A stretch of DNA of 12,806 nucleotides from Pseudomonadota bacterium. Its GTDB lineage: Bacteria > Pseudomonadota > Alphaproteobacteria > Rhizobiales > Rhizobiaceae. The stretch lies in contig JAEXMK010000220.1 of the NCBI GenBank assembly GCA_023444445.1, positions 1 to 12,806 of the forward strand, in the 5' to 3' direction. Within the stretch, counting starts at the first letter, position 1; every line of letters starts with the position of its first letter. This document shows positions 1 to 7,338 of this stretch, piece after piece. Both the position numbers and the translations under genes were made by a program. The notes below the pieces were generated by a model, which saw only the letters and a list, made by a program, of their open reading frames with translations, was not told where the DNA came from and did not search any database.

Positions 1-122
1 TCTTCTCTCCGCCGGGGAGAAGGTGGCGCGCAGCGCCGGATGAGGGGCGACGGTGGAGATATTCGGAGAGCTGGCCCCCTCATCTGCCCTTCGGGCATCT
101 TCTCCCCGGCGGGGAGAAGAAG
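1..122. repeat. RIME/REP-like paired palindrome element
   Basis: Two inverted copies of a roughly 45-base unit face each other, one at about 2-47 and one at about 75-119. Each unit carries two hairpins. The outer one has a 9-bp stem CTTCTCCCC/GGGGAGAAG around a 3-base loop; the copy at 99-119 is perfect and the first copy has one mismatch. The inner hairpin is GGCGC-GCA-GCGCC at 25-37 in one copy and TGCCC-TTC-GGGCA at 85-97 in the other, so its stem differs between copies but stays paired. This architecture resembles the Rhizobium intergenic mosaic elements (RIME). It lies 3' of the deacetylase gene and may act as a transcript end or mRNA stabiliser; that role is inference. The window starts at the element, so its left edge may be cut. 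Confidence 0.8.
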
Positions 123-141
123 TAGGCGGCAACCCTGGAGA

Positions 142-873
142 TCAATTCCCCGGCGGCGCGAAGGATGGGTCGTCCAGCCGGGCGAAGATCACACCGCGGG
201 CCTTGAGCGCCAGAAGGCCCTTCACCACGCCCTCGCCCGCCTCATGGGTGGGCTGGTTGATGTGGGAGATTATCACATCACCATTCTTTGCCGCAGCGAT
301 GTGTTTTGCCGTCATGGCCGCGCCCAGCAGCGAGCCGCCATCACCATTGACGGAATAACCGGCCACCCGCATGCCGAGGCGGTTGATGGTGGCCATGGAG
401 GAATTCGTGTATTTGGCCGTCGCGCCACGGAACCATTGCGGCTGGAAACCGGTGGCGGCGACAATTGCCTGACGACCGCCTTCCACTTCCTGCACGACCG
501 CAGCTTCCGATCCCGCAGCAGCGATGCCGTAAATCGAAACGGGCTTATCCACCGCCGGCACATGGTTTTCGCCGTGGTTTTCGATCTCGAAAAGATCAGG
601 ATGCGCCATGAGCACGGCGAGCGCCTCGCCATTGTGCTTCAGCCAACGGGAGGTGACGAAGATCGTCGCGGGGATACGCTCGCGCACGAGCGTATCGAGA
701 ATGCGGTGGTCGGTCTTGCCCATGCAGGCGTCCAGCGTCATCGCCACCCGCACCTTGCCGTCATGCTGCGGCGTCATTTTCAGCGACGGCTCGACAAGGC
801 CGTTCGCCGCAAAGGCGGCGGAGGCGGTAGAGGCAAACAGGACAGCAATAATGAGGCGACGCAGCATTTTCAT
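142..873 (-). CDS. Secreted polysaccharide deacetylase (NodB/CE4-like, divergent)
   Basis: The predicted product is an exported protein of about 243 residues with a NodB-homology fold, which in this family removes N-acetyl groups from glycans such as peptidoglycan or chitin-like polymers. A basic n-region and hydrophobic core, then an Ala-rich cleavage site (SAAFA), form a signal peptide. Counting from the upstream TTG at 882, recognisable motifs are TLDAC at 49-53 (motif 1), HGENH at 103-107 (motif 2, HxxxH), R152 in WFRGA (motif 3) and SH at 206-207. Motif 1 is unusual: the first Asp (D51) is kept but the second, a metal ligand in typical TFDDG motifs, is Ala. I prefer the ATG at 873 over the TTG at 882 because it keeps the signal peptide; the ATG at 867 is also possible. 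No strong ribosome binding site is visible. It lies 56 bases after the aldolase gene on the same strand, so the two may be cotranscribed. The substrate is unknown. Confidence 0.75.
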   Translation of the reverse strand: MKMLRRLIIAVLFASTASAAFAANGLVEPSLKMTPQHDGKVRVAMTLDACMGKTDHRILDTLVRERIPATIFVTSRWLKHNGEALAVLMAHPDLFEIENHGENHVPAVDKPVSIYGIAAAGSEAAVVQEVEGGRQAIVAATGFQPQWFRGATAKYTNSSMATINRLGMRVAGYSVNGDGGSLLGAAMTAKHIAAAKNGDVIISHINQPTHEAGEGVVKGLLALKARGVIFARLDDPSFAPPGN

Positions 874-929
874 TTTCCGCAATGTGGCAGAGTGTACTCC
901 CGTGGCAATCCGCCCGCAAAGCGCCCGAA

Positions 930-1838
930 TTATGGCGCGGTTTCCAGCGCGGAAAGCGCCTCCAGCGCCTCTTCCACCCGCTGGCGTTCCGCGCTGGTAA
1001 GCGGCAGGATCGGCCGGGGCGGTTCGCTTACCGTCAGCGACAGGATATTGGCGGCGGCATAAACAACCCGGATGCTGCCAAATTCCTTGAACAGCGCCCA
1101 GAGCGGCAGGAAGGCCGCATCACGCCTTTTTGCCTCATCCGCATTGCCGGTCTCTGCCGCCCGCATCAATTGCAGCGCCGGAACCGGCAGCAGGCCGGCT
1201 ACAACACTGTACCAGGTGTCACCGCCGGCGAGCGTCGCGTCAGTGCAGCCCCAGTCACCGCTATAGCCGATGGCGAAATCTTGCCCCAGCTTCGGGCGCA
1301 GCCGCGCAAGCTCGCCAGCATAATCGGAATCGGCGGGCAGCGGCATCTTGATGGCGCGGATATTCGGGATATAGGCGAGCCGCACCAGAAGTTCGTCGGT
1401 GAAGGTGAAGCGGGTGGTCGTCGGGTTATTATAGATGGCGAGCGGCAGAGCCGTTGCACCGGCCACGGCGGCGAAATGGTGATAGGCCTCTTCCTGCGTC
1501 AGCGGCGTGTAGGAGACCGGCGCGAGCAGCAGCGCATCCGCGCCGGCGGTCTCCGCATCCTTTGCCAGCGCCACGGCTTCATCGGTGCGCAACGCCCCGA
1601 CGCCGGCCATCAGTGTGCGCCTGCCCTTGAGGATGGCGGCGGCCGCTTCGATGGCACGGCGCCTCTCCTCACGCGTGAGATACATATAGATGCCGGTACT
1701 GCCGAGAATGCCGACGGAATCGACCGTCGCCGCATCCAGCCGCGAAATGAGGGCGGAGAAAGCCTCAACATCGACCCGCCCGGCCTCGTCAGCCGGCGTG
1801 ATCGGAAAAGCCGAAAGCCCCTTGAATCGTGTCGCCAT
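930..1838 (-). CDS. Dihydrodipicolinate synthase / N-acetylneuraminate lyase family protein
   Basis: This 302-residue protein is a class I (Schiff-base) aldolase of the DapA/NanA superfamily, a single TIM barrel of normal family length, expected in the cytosol. Visible landmarks are FPITP near the N-terminus (11-15), GSTG at 46-49, the catalytic Tyr in IYNNP (Y136) and the Schiff-base Lys in AIKMP (K164). The sequence around GSTG lacks the usual second Thr and following Glu of true DapA (TTGE-type), and the segment after YNNP is TTTR rather than GRT. It is therefore more likely a paralog acting on another 2-keto acid (for example a keto-deoxy sugar acid) than the lysine-pathway enzyme; substrate unknown. 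The ATG at 1838 is preferred over an in-frame start at 1865 because a GGGAG motif lies about 7 bases upstream and the family N-terminus begins there. Confidence 0.8.
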   Translation of the reverse strand: MATRFKGLSAFPITPADEAGRVDVEAFSALISRLDAATVDSVGILGSTGIYMYLTREERRRAIEAAAAILKGRRTLMAGVGALRTDEAVALAKDAETAGADALLLAPVSYTPLTQEEAYHHFAAVAGATALPLAIYNNPTTTRFTFTDELLVRLAYIPNIRAIKMPLPADSDYAGELARLRPKLGQDFAIGYSGDWGCTDATLAGGDTWYSVVAGLLPVPALQLMRAAETGNADEAKRRDAAFLPLWALFKEFGSIRVVYAAANILSLTVSEPPRPILPLTSAERQRVEEALEALSALETAP

Positions 1839-1942
1839 GTCCGTCTCCCTCACTTTGATCGGCAAGCAGGGTTACAGAGCCGCTGGCGGAGCGGCAAGAA
1901 AAGCGGGACTAAACTTCCTGCGGACTCGCAAGATTTCGGCGG

Positions 1943-2344
1943 TCAGTCATAAAGATACAACTTCTTCCACTGCTCTTCGGGAATTTTATCGCCCACACGG
2001 TAGTCGAAGGACTGGATGCTGAGACTGTCGCTCTTGAGCTGGCACTTGTATTTGAGCCTGTACCATTCGCCCGCACTTCTGAAGGCCGCGCCCGGTGCCT
2101 TGATGGAATTCTTGCCGACTTCGGGATCACCATAGGTGTAGGCGATGACCTTGTCGGGTTTCATGCCCTTCTGCTCCGTCGCGATACGTTCCATCGCCTC
2201 GATATCGCAACGCTGTTCCAGACGCTCTTCGGGGGCGAGCGCATTCAGCTGGCGCATGACGCTCGCGTCGATCGCAAAAGCGGGGGTGAAGGCCTGCAAG
2301 CCAAGGAAAAAGGCAGAAAGGGCAGCGGGAAGAAGCTTTCGCAT
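1943..2344 (-). CDS. Exported DUF930-type protein
   Basis: A 133-residue protein with a clear signal peptide (MRKLLPAAL, a hydrophobic core, then TPAFA at 20-24), so it is probably periplasmic. The mature part matches my memory of the DUF930 family, seen mainly in rhizobia: RLEQRCD at 41-47, DKVIAYT at 64-70, APGAAFRS at 83-90, WYRLKYKC at 94-101 and a C-terminal end in LYLYD. Only two Cys remain (C46 and C101); in the periplasm they could form a disulfide. The biochemical function is unknown. The ATG at 2344 has AGGA about 9 bases upstream. It is divergent from the oligopeptidase gene, with a 224-base shared upstream region, and its stop lies about 100 bases from the aldolase start on the same strand. 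No terminator is obvious after it. Confidence 0.75.
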   Translation of the reverse strand: MRKLLPAALSAFFLGLQAFTPAFAIDASVMRQLNALAPEERLEQRCDIEAMERIATEQKGMKPDKVIAYTYGDPEVGKNSIKAPGAAFRSAGEWYRLKYKCQLKSDSLSIQSFDYRVGDKIPEEQWKKLYLYD

Positions 2345-2568
2345 GGGGTCCTGTCAGTTTTTTCGTTTGTTCTTGACGATCAATTGCGTGCCGGAGGGCG
2401 GCGCGTATCATCGCTGATTTGCCGGATATTGCCAAAATGTGATCGAAAGCCGACGAAATTGTGCCGAGGCCTCATTTCCTCTGTGGAGATTTTGAAACTT
2501 GATCGGCCGCAGGCCGCACTCTACATCTTGGTGCCGCCCAGGAATTTTTACAGGAAAGCGAGTTTCCA
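2345..2568. other. Divergent intergenic region, DUF930 gene / oligopeptidase B
   Basis: These 224 bases must hold the promoters of both divergent genes. I find no convincing -35/-10 pair on either strand. A small palindrome CGGCC-GCA-GGCCG lies near 2504-2516. The oligopeptidase ribosome binding site AGGAAAG is at 2552-2558. No further gene is seen. Confidence 0.4.
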
Positions 2569-4668
2569 TTGCCGATTTTCAAGAACCTGCCCGCCGCTCC
2601 CACCGCCGAAAAACGGCCCGTTCAGGATACGCATCACGGCATTACCCGCACCGACGATTACGCATGGTTCCGGGCCGACAACTGGCAGGCCATGTTCAAG
2701 GACACCTCCATTCTCGACCCCGCCATCCGCGCCCATCTGGACGCGGAAAACGCTTATATGGAAGCGGCCATGGGTGACACCAAGGCGCTTCAGGAAAAGC
2801 TTTTCGAGGAGATGAAGGGCCGCATCAAGCAGGACGATTCCTCCGTACCCGTCAATGACGGGCCTTATGCTTACGGGACATTGTTCGTGACCGGCGGCGA
2901 GCAGCCGCATTATTTCCGCACCCCGCGCGGCGGCGGTGAGAAACAGGTGCTGTTGAATGGCGATAAAGAGGCCGAGGGCAAGGATTACTTCCGTCTGTCC
3001 GGCCTCGACCAGTCTTCCGATCACAGCCACGGCATCTGGGGTTACGACGACAAAGGGTCTGAATATTTCACCCTGCGCATCCGCAATCTCGAAAGCGGCG
3101 AGGACCTTGCCGATATCGTCGAAAACACCGGCGGCGGCGGCGCATGGGCGCCCGATGGCAAGAGCTTCTTTTACACGCTGCAGGATGAGAACCATCGCCC
3201 CTCCAAGGTTTTTCACCATATTATTGGTGAGCCGCAATCGGCTGACCGGCTGGTCTATGAGGAAAAGGATCCTGGCTTCTTCATGGGTGTCGGTGCGTCG
3301 GTTCTCGATGATTTCATCTTCATCGACATTCACGACCACGAGACCAGCGAATATCGCATTCTCTCCACGAAAGACCTGACCGCCGAACCGGCTATCGTAG
3401 CGGAACGCGAAGAGGGCATCGAATATTCGATGTGCGAAGGCGGCGACGTCTTCTACATCCTCACCAATGACGGCGATGCCAAGGATTTCCGCATTGTGGA
3501 AGCGCCGGTCACCGCACCCGGCAAGGAAAACTGGAAAGAAGTCGTGCCGCATGAGCCGGGCCGTCTCATTCTTTCCGTCGATGCCTATGCCCGCCATCTG
3601 ATCTGGCTGGAGCGCCGTGACGGCCTGCCGCGCATCGTCATCCGTGACCGCCGCACGGGCGAGGAACATTGCATCGCCTTTGCCGAAGAGGCCTATTCGC
3701 TCGGCCTGCATGGCGCGGCCGAATATGACACCGACGTCATCCGTTTCTCCTATTCCTCGATGACAACGCCAAGCCAGCTGTTCGATTACGACATGGTGAC
3801 GCGCGAGCGCACGCTTCTGAAGACGCAGGAAGTGCCCTCCGGCCACAACCCTGATGATTACATCACCCGCCGCATCATGGCCCCTGCGCATGATGGCGAG
3901 CTGGTGCCGGTCTCCCTGCTCTATCGCAAGGATGTAGCGCTTGACGGTTCCGCGCCCTGCCTGCTCTATGGCTACGGCGCTTACGGCATCACCATTCCCG
4001 CTTCATTCTCCACCACGACGCTCTCTCTGGCGGACCGCGGTTTCATCTATGCCATCGCCCATATTCGCGGCGGCAAGGACAAGGGTTTCGAATGGTACGA
4101 AACCGGCAAGATGGAGCACAAGCAGAACACCTTCAAAGACTTCATCGCCGCTGCGGATCATCTGGTGCAGGAAGGTTTCACCTCCTATGACCGCATCATT
4201 GCCGAAGGCGGTTCCGCCGGCGGCATGTTGATGGGCGCCGTCGCCAATATGGCGCCGGAGAAGTTCGCCGGCATCATCGCCGCGGTTCCCTTCGTGGATG
4301 TGCTGACGACCATGCTGGACGACACGCTGCCGCTCACCCCGCCGGAGTGGCCGGAATGGGGCAATCCGCTGGAATCGGCGGAAGAATATGGCTGGATCGC
4401 CGCCTACAGCCCCTATGATAATGTCGGCGCAAAAGCCTACCCGCCGATCCTTGCGCTATCCGGCCTCACCGATCCGCGCGTGACCTATTGGGAGCCGACC
4501 AAGTGGGTAGCGAAGCTGCGCGAGAAATCGACGGGGGAAGCCCCGATCCTGCTCAAGACCAACATGGCGGCAGGCCATGGCGGTAAATCCGGCCGCTTCC
4601 AGCGTCTGGAAGAAATCGCCTTCGAATATGCCTTCGCGCTGAAGGTGGCAGGAAAGGACACCGTCTAA
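2569..4668 (+). CDS. ptrB: Oligopeptidase B (S9A prolyl oligopeptidase family serine peptidase)
   Basis: A cytosolic serine peptidase of 699 residues, the usual length for the family, which cleaves short peptides after Arg or Lys. There is no signal peptide. The N-terminal part carries HHGITRTDDYAWFR, followed by a beta-propeller region (roughly 80-415) and a C-terminal alpha/beta hydrolase domain. The catalytic triad is visible: S549 in GGSAGG, D635 in LTDPRV and H670 in AGHGGKSG. Two acidic residues in LTPPEWPEWGNP (E593, E596) align with the Glu pair linked to basic P1 specificity in characterised oligopeptidase B; this alignment is by eye. The start is TTG at 2569 with AGGAAAG at 2552-2558; no ATG near this point gives the family N-terminus MPIFKNLP. 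A terminator hairpin follows within 20 bases, so it is probably a single-gene unit. Confidence 0.92.
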   Translation: MPIFKNLPAAPTAEKRPVQDTHHGITRTDDYAWFRADNWQAMFKDTSILDPAIRAHLDAENAYMEAAMGDTKALQEKLFEEMKGRIKQDDSSVPVNDGPYAYGTLFVTGGEQPHYFRTPRGGGEKQVLLNGDKEAEGKDYFRLSGLDQSSDHSHGIWGYDDKGSEYFTLRIRNLESGEDLADIVENTGGGGAWAPDGKSFFYTLQDENHRPSKVFHHIIGEPQSADRLVYEEKDPGFFMGVGASVLDDFIFIDIHDHETSEYRILSTKDLTAEPAIVAEREEGIEYSMCEGGDVFYILTNDGDAKDFRIVEAPVTAPGKENWKEVVPHEPGRLILSVDAYARHLIWLERRDGLPRIVIRDRRTGEEHCIAFAEEAYSLGLHGAAEYDTDVIRFSYSSMTTPSQLFDYDMVTRERTLLKTQEVPSGHNPDDYITRRIMAPAHDGELVPVSLLYRKDVALDGSAPCLLYGYGAYGITIPASFSTTTLSLADRGFIYAIAHIRGGKDKGFEWYETGKMEHKQNTFKDFIAAADHLVQEGFTSYDRIIAEGGSAGGMLMGAVANMAPEKFAGIIAAVPFVDVLTTMLDDTLPLTPPEWPEWGNPLESAEEYGWIAAYSPYDNVGAKAYPPILALSGLTDPRVTYWEPTKWVAKLREKSTGEAPILLKTNMAAGHGGKSGRFQRLEEIAFEYAFALKVAGKDTV

Positions 4669-4686
4669 CAGGCTGATTTCAAAAAT

Positions 4687-4722
4687 GGGCGGCGATCCAA
4701 ATCGCCGCCCAGTCGTATTTTG
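4687..4722 (+). terminator. Rho-independent-like terminator after oligopeptidase B
   Basis: A perfect 10-bp stem GGGCGGCGAT / ATCGCCGCCC (4687-4696, 4701-4710) with loop CCAA lies 18 bases after the stop codon. It is followed by a weak T-rich stretch (GTATTTTGG) rather than a clean T run, so efficiency may be modest. Confidence 0.75.
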
Positions 4723-5161
4723 GACGAAAATACCTGCAAAAATCTGCTATCTGAATATTTTTTCCACATTTTATCGCCCGAACATTTTATTTGAATGTAA
4801 ACTTGGTATTCATAGAATTTATGTTCTTTTTTTCTATATTTCCAAATATATTTCTGATATTAACTTTAATTACCATGTATTATTCAACATCTAAAAATGT
4901 TCCGCAAATTTAACGCATGGCTGCTCTGCGCCATCTCGCGTTGCAATATCACTTTTTAGCCGTATTATCCCCGTCGTTGACATATTCATGCGCCTTCTCG
5001 CCGCAGTTTCCGCGGCAATTTCGCGGCTTGTTCTGCGGATATTCTCTCGCCGGATTTTCGGCATTTCCACGCGCCATGTCAGTTCGCCCTTGGCAATCCG
5101 GGCTTTGCAGTGCTCCCGCTTTGCCAATTGAAAACACTGCATCAGACTTGGAGGTCTCCTC
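4723..5161. other. Long AT-rich intergenic region and leader of the ABC importer
   Basis: No convincing gene is seen here. Hand counting gives 37 G or C in 160 bases at 4741-4900 (about 23% GC), far below the flanking genes. Composition returns to normal from about 4905. A possible promoter is listed separately at 4941-4968. From 5000 to 5061 the motif GCGG recurs at 5012, 5023 and 5035, followed by GCCGG at 5049, at about one helical turn. The GGAGG ribosome binding site for the binding-protein gene is at 5150-5154. The region may bind AT-preferring regulators such as the Ros/MucR type; that is inference. Confidence 0.6.
4941..4968 (+). promoter_or_regulatory. Candidate sigma70-like promoter for the binding-protein gene
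   Basis: TTGCAA at 4941-4946 and TATTAT at 4963-4968 are separated by 16 bases, just downstream of the AT-rich tract, which could act as an UP element. It would give a leader of roughly 185 bases before the gene at 5162. This is a by-eye match only. Confidence 0.35.
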
Positions 5162-6172
5162 ATGAAGAAACTCCTGGCCTCGACCATTCTCGTAACGGGC
5201 TTTATCATCGCTGCCGGTGCAGCATCTTCCGCCAACGCCGCAGACAGCTGCGGCAGCATCACCATCGCTGAAATGAACTGGGCATCCGCCGGTGTCGCGG
5301 CTTACGTCGACAAGTTCATCATGGAAAACGGCTATGACTGCACGGTCAATGTCGTCAGCGGTGACACCACACCCACTTTCACCTCCATGAACGAAAAGGG
5401 CCAGCCAGATATGGCGCCGGAAATGTGGGTGAACACGCTGGGCACCCCCTATGAGGAAGCCGTTAAGAGCGGCAATCTCATTCAGGAAGTCAAAATCCTG
5501 AGCGATGGCGGTGTTGAGGGCTGGTGGATTCCGAAATATCTTGCCGACGAACATCCTGATATCAAGACCGTCGAGGATGCGTTGAAACATCCCGAACTGT
5601 TTCCCGCACCTGAAGACGCCAGCAAGGGCGCCGTGTTCGGCTGCCCGCCGGGCTGGGGCTGCCAGCCAACTACCGCCAACCTGTTCAAGGCCCGCAAGGC
5701 TGATGAAAAGGGCTTTGCATTGATCGATACGGGCTCCGCGGCCGGTCTGGATGGCTCAATTTCCAATGCCTATGAAAAGAAGCAAGGCTGGCTCGGCTAT
5801 TATTGGGCGCCGACCGCCATTCTTGGCAAATACGATATGGTGAAGCTAGACGATGGCGTTCCGCTTGACCGGGCAGCTTACGATAATTGCATCGCCAAGC
5901 CCGATTGTGCCGACCCTAAGCCCAATGCCTATCCGGTCGCCGAGGTGTTCACGGTCGTGACCAAGGACTTCGCCGAAAAGGCCGGCCCTTCCATCGACTA
6001 CATCCGCAAGCGGCAGTGGGATAACGACACCGTTGCCAAGGTTCTGGCATGGATGGACGAGAACCAGGGCACCAACGAAGATGGGGCCGAGTATTTCCTC
6101 GAGAACCATGAGGAACTCTGGACGAAGTGGGTTTCGCCCGAGGTGGCGGAGAAGATCAAGGCTTCGATGTGA
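5162..6172 (+). CDS. Periplasmic quaternary-amine-binding protein of ABC importer (ProX/ChoX-type)
   Basis: A 336-residue periplasmic solute-binding protein of the OpuAC/ProX class, which delivers choline, glycine betaine or related compounds to the permease. The signal peptide is MKKLLAST, a hydrophobic core, then SANA-AD at about 26-27. Aromatic residues spaced as in quaternary-amine cages are visible: W40 in AEMNW, W89 in PEMW, W121-W122 in EGWW and W215 in YYWAP. This resembles the box known for rhizobial ChoX, but ligand identity cannot be settled by eye. Six Cys fall in suggestive pairs (C30/C60, C161/C167, C243/C249), consistent with disulfides in the periplasm. The start at 5162 has GGAGG 7 bases upstream. 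The permease and ATPase genes follow on the same strand after a paired-hairpin element. Confidence 0.88.
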   Translation: MKKLLASTILVTGFIIAAGAASSANAADSCGSITIAEMNWASAGVAAYVDKFIMENGYDCTVNVVSGDTTPTFTSMNEKGQPDMAPEMWVNTLGTPYEEAVKSGNLIQEVKILSDGGVEGWWIPKYLADEHPDIKTVEDALKHPELFPAPEDASKGAVFGCPPGWGCQPTTANLFKARKADEKGFALIDTGSAAGLDGSISNAYEKKQGWLGYYWAPTAILGKYDMVKLDDGVPLDRAAYDNCIAKPDCADPKPNAYPVAEVFTVVTKDFAEKAGPSIDYIRKRQWDNDTVAKVLAWMDENQGTNEDGAEYFLENHEELWTKWVSPEVAEKIKASM

Positions 6173-6429
6173 TGGGATAATGGAGCGGGAAAGTTTCGGT
6201 TTGTAACCGTGGCTTACCCCCCTCTGCCCTGCCGGGCATCTCCCCCACAAGGAGGGAGATCGGCTGGGCGCGCTAGCACCGCTTCATCCTGAACCATCGA
6301 GATGGGCGAGGCCCTGCCGCAGGTCGATCTCCCCCCTTGAGGGGGAGATGCCCGGCAGGACAGAGGGGGGTGCCCGCACGCACCAACCTCCGCCGCACCA
6401 TCCCATAACCCAAAGGGAAAACAACAATA
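6173..6429. other. Intra-operon spacer between binding protein and permease
   Basis: This 257-base spacer is filled mostly by the paired hairpin element at 6216-6371. The permease ribosome binding site is weak: AAGGG near 6413-6417, 12 bases before the ATG. No gene is seen. Confidence 0.6.
6216..6371. repeat. RIME/REP-like paired hairpin element inside the ABC operon
   Basis: Two 47-base arms in inverted orientation (6216-6262 and 6325-6371) differ at 3 positions. Each arm contains a 9-bp hairpin ATCTCCCCC/GGGGGAGAT-type with loop ACAAG (6238-6260; CTTGT on the other strand) or CTTGA (6327-6349), plus a small TGCCC/GGGCA hairpin. The element sits between the binding-protein and permease genes. 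REP elements in that position, as in the Escherichia coli malE-malF gap, stabilise the upstream mRNA and raise the binding protein relative to membrane parts. The same effect is plausible here but inferred. Confidence 0.85.
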
Positions 6430-7338
6430 ATGGCCCTCTGCACCTACCTGCCGGACCTGCTCTGCAAGTTCCCGGCAATCGACAATTCAACCATGCGCGT
6501 GGCACGCAAGACCATCGATGACGGCTTTCGCGATATCGTGCGCAATTACGGCGATGCGATCGATGTCGTCGTGCATCCGCTGCAACTCTTCCTCAATTCC
6601 TCCGAGCGTCTGTTCATCCAGACGCCATGGATCATCACCATGCTGGTCATTCTGGCCATCGTGCATCTGGCCGGGCGCAGCTTCAAGATAACAGGCGGCA
6701 CCGCCATCTCGCTGCTGATGATCGGCGCCGTCGGCCTCTGGCGTGACGCCATGACGACGCTCTCCATCGTCGCCATCGCCACGCTGATCGCCATCGTCAT
6801 CGGCCTGCCGCTCGGCATTCTGATGGGTCGTTCCGAACGCCTGCAACGCCTCATCAATCCCGTGCTCGACGTGATGCAGACCCTGCCAAGCTTCGTTTAT
6901 CTCATCCCCGTGGTGGTGATTTTCGGCATCGGCAAGGTTCCGGGCCTGATCGCGGTGGTGATCTATGCCATTCCGCCCGTCATTCGCCTCACCAGCCTCG
7001 GCATCCGCCTGGTGGACCGCGAAGTGCTTGAGGCGGCAGACGCCTTCGGCTCCTCCAACGGGCAGAAGCTGTTCAATGTGCAGCTACCACTGGCGTTGCC
7101 GACCATCATGACCGGCATCAACCAGACCATCATGATGGCGCTCGCCATGGTCGTCGTCGCCTCCATGGTCGGTGTCGGTGGGCTTGGAAAGAATGTGCTG
7201 CAGGCCATCAACAACCAGTTCTTCACGGTGGGCTTCCTGAACGGTTTCGCTCTGGTCGCCATCGCCATCATGTTCGACAGGGCAAGCCAGGCTTTCGGCA
7301 AGCGCCTGCAGAAATACCGCGAGGTCTCCCATGGCTAA
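6430..7338 (+). CDS. Permease of choline/betaine-type ABC importer (ProW family)
   Basis: A 302-residue inner-membrane permease of the binding-protein-dependent transport family. The N-terminal part (1-60) is cytoplasmic-looking and begins MALCTYLPDLL. Hydrophobic segments follow at about 66-82, 88-103, 108-131, 152-167, 170-183, 231-250 and 266-282. The cytoplasmic coupling loop EAADAFGSS...LPLALPTIMTG at 201-229 is the EAA motif that contacts the ATPase. The ATG at 6430 is used; its Shine-Dalgarno is poor (AAGGG, 12 bases away), which fits lower expression than the binding protein. The stop codon overlaps the start of the ATPase gene, implying translational coupling. Confidence 0.88.
   Translation: MALCTYLPDLLCKFPAIDNSTMRVARKTIDDGFRDIVRNYGDAIDVVVHPLQLFLNSSERLFIQTPWIITMLVILAIVHLAGRSFKITGGTAISLLMIGAVGLWRDAMTTLSIVAIATLIAIVIGLPLGILMGRSERLQRLINPVLDVMQTLPSFVYLIPVVVIFGIGKVPGLIAVVIYAIPPVIRLTSLGIRLVDREVLEAADAFGSSNGQKLFNVQLPLALPTIMTGINQTIMMALAMVVVASMVGVGGLGKNVLQAINNQFFTVGFLNGFALVAIAIMFDRASQAFGKRLQKYREVSHG

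Noticed and set aside
40..1062. Long open frame on the plus strand (340 codons) opposite the deacetylase
   Set aside because: It starts in the repeat element, is Arg/His/Gly-rich with no domain, and lies antisense to two well-supported genes. Typical GC-rich shadow.
882..1952. Plus-strand frame of 356 codons opposite the aldolase
   Set aside because: The minus strand carries clear family motifs (GSTG, IYNNP, AIKMP); this frame has none and is a composition artefact.
2504..2516. CGGCC-GCA-GGCCG hairpin as a terminator
   Set aside because: Stem is only 5 bp, no T run follows, and it lies in a divergent promoter region where a terminator is not expected.
2548..3891. Minus-strand frame of 447 codons opposite oligopeptidase B
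   Set aside because: The plus-strand gene has an intact catalytic triad and full family length; the reverse frame shows no motif.
4685..4894. Frame of 69 codons across the terminator and the AT-rich tract
   Set aside because: It starts just before the terminator stem, has no ribosome binding site, and its Ile/Phe/Tyr/Asn-rich product simply reflects AT-rich DNA.
4897..4959. 20-codon frame MFRKFNAWLL... as a possible leader peptide of the importer
   Set aside because: No Shine-Dalgarno, no terminator/antiterminator after it, and it lies upstream of the best promoter candidate.
4977..4982. TTGACA as the -35 of the binding-protein promoter
   Set aside because: At 16-18 base spacing the -10 position is GC-rich (GCCGCA area); no acceptable -10 exists.
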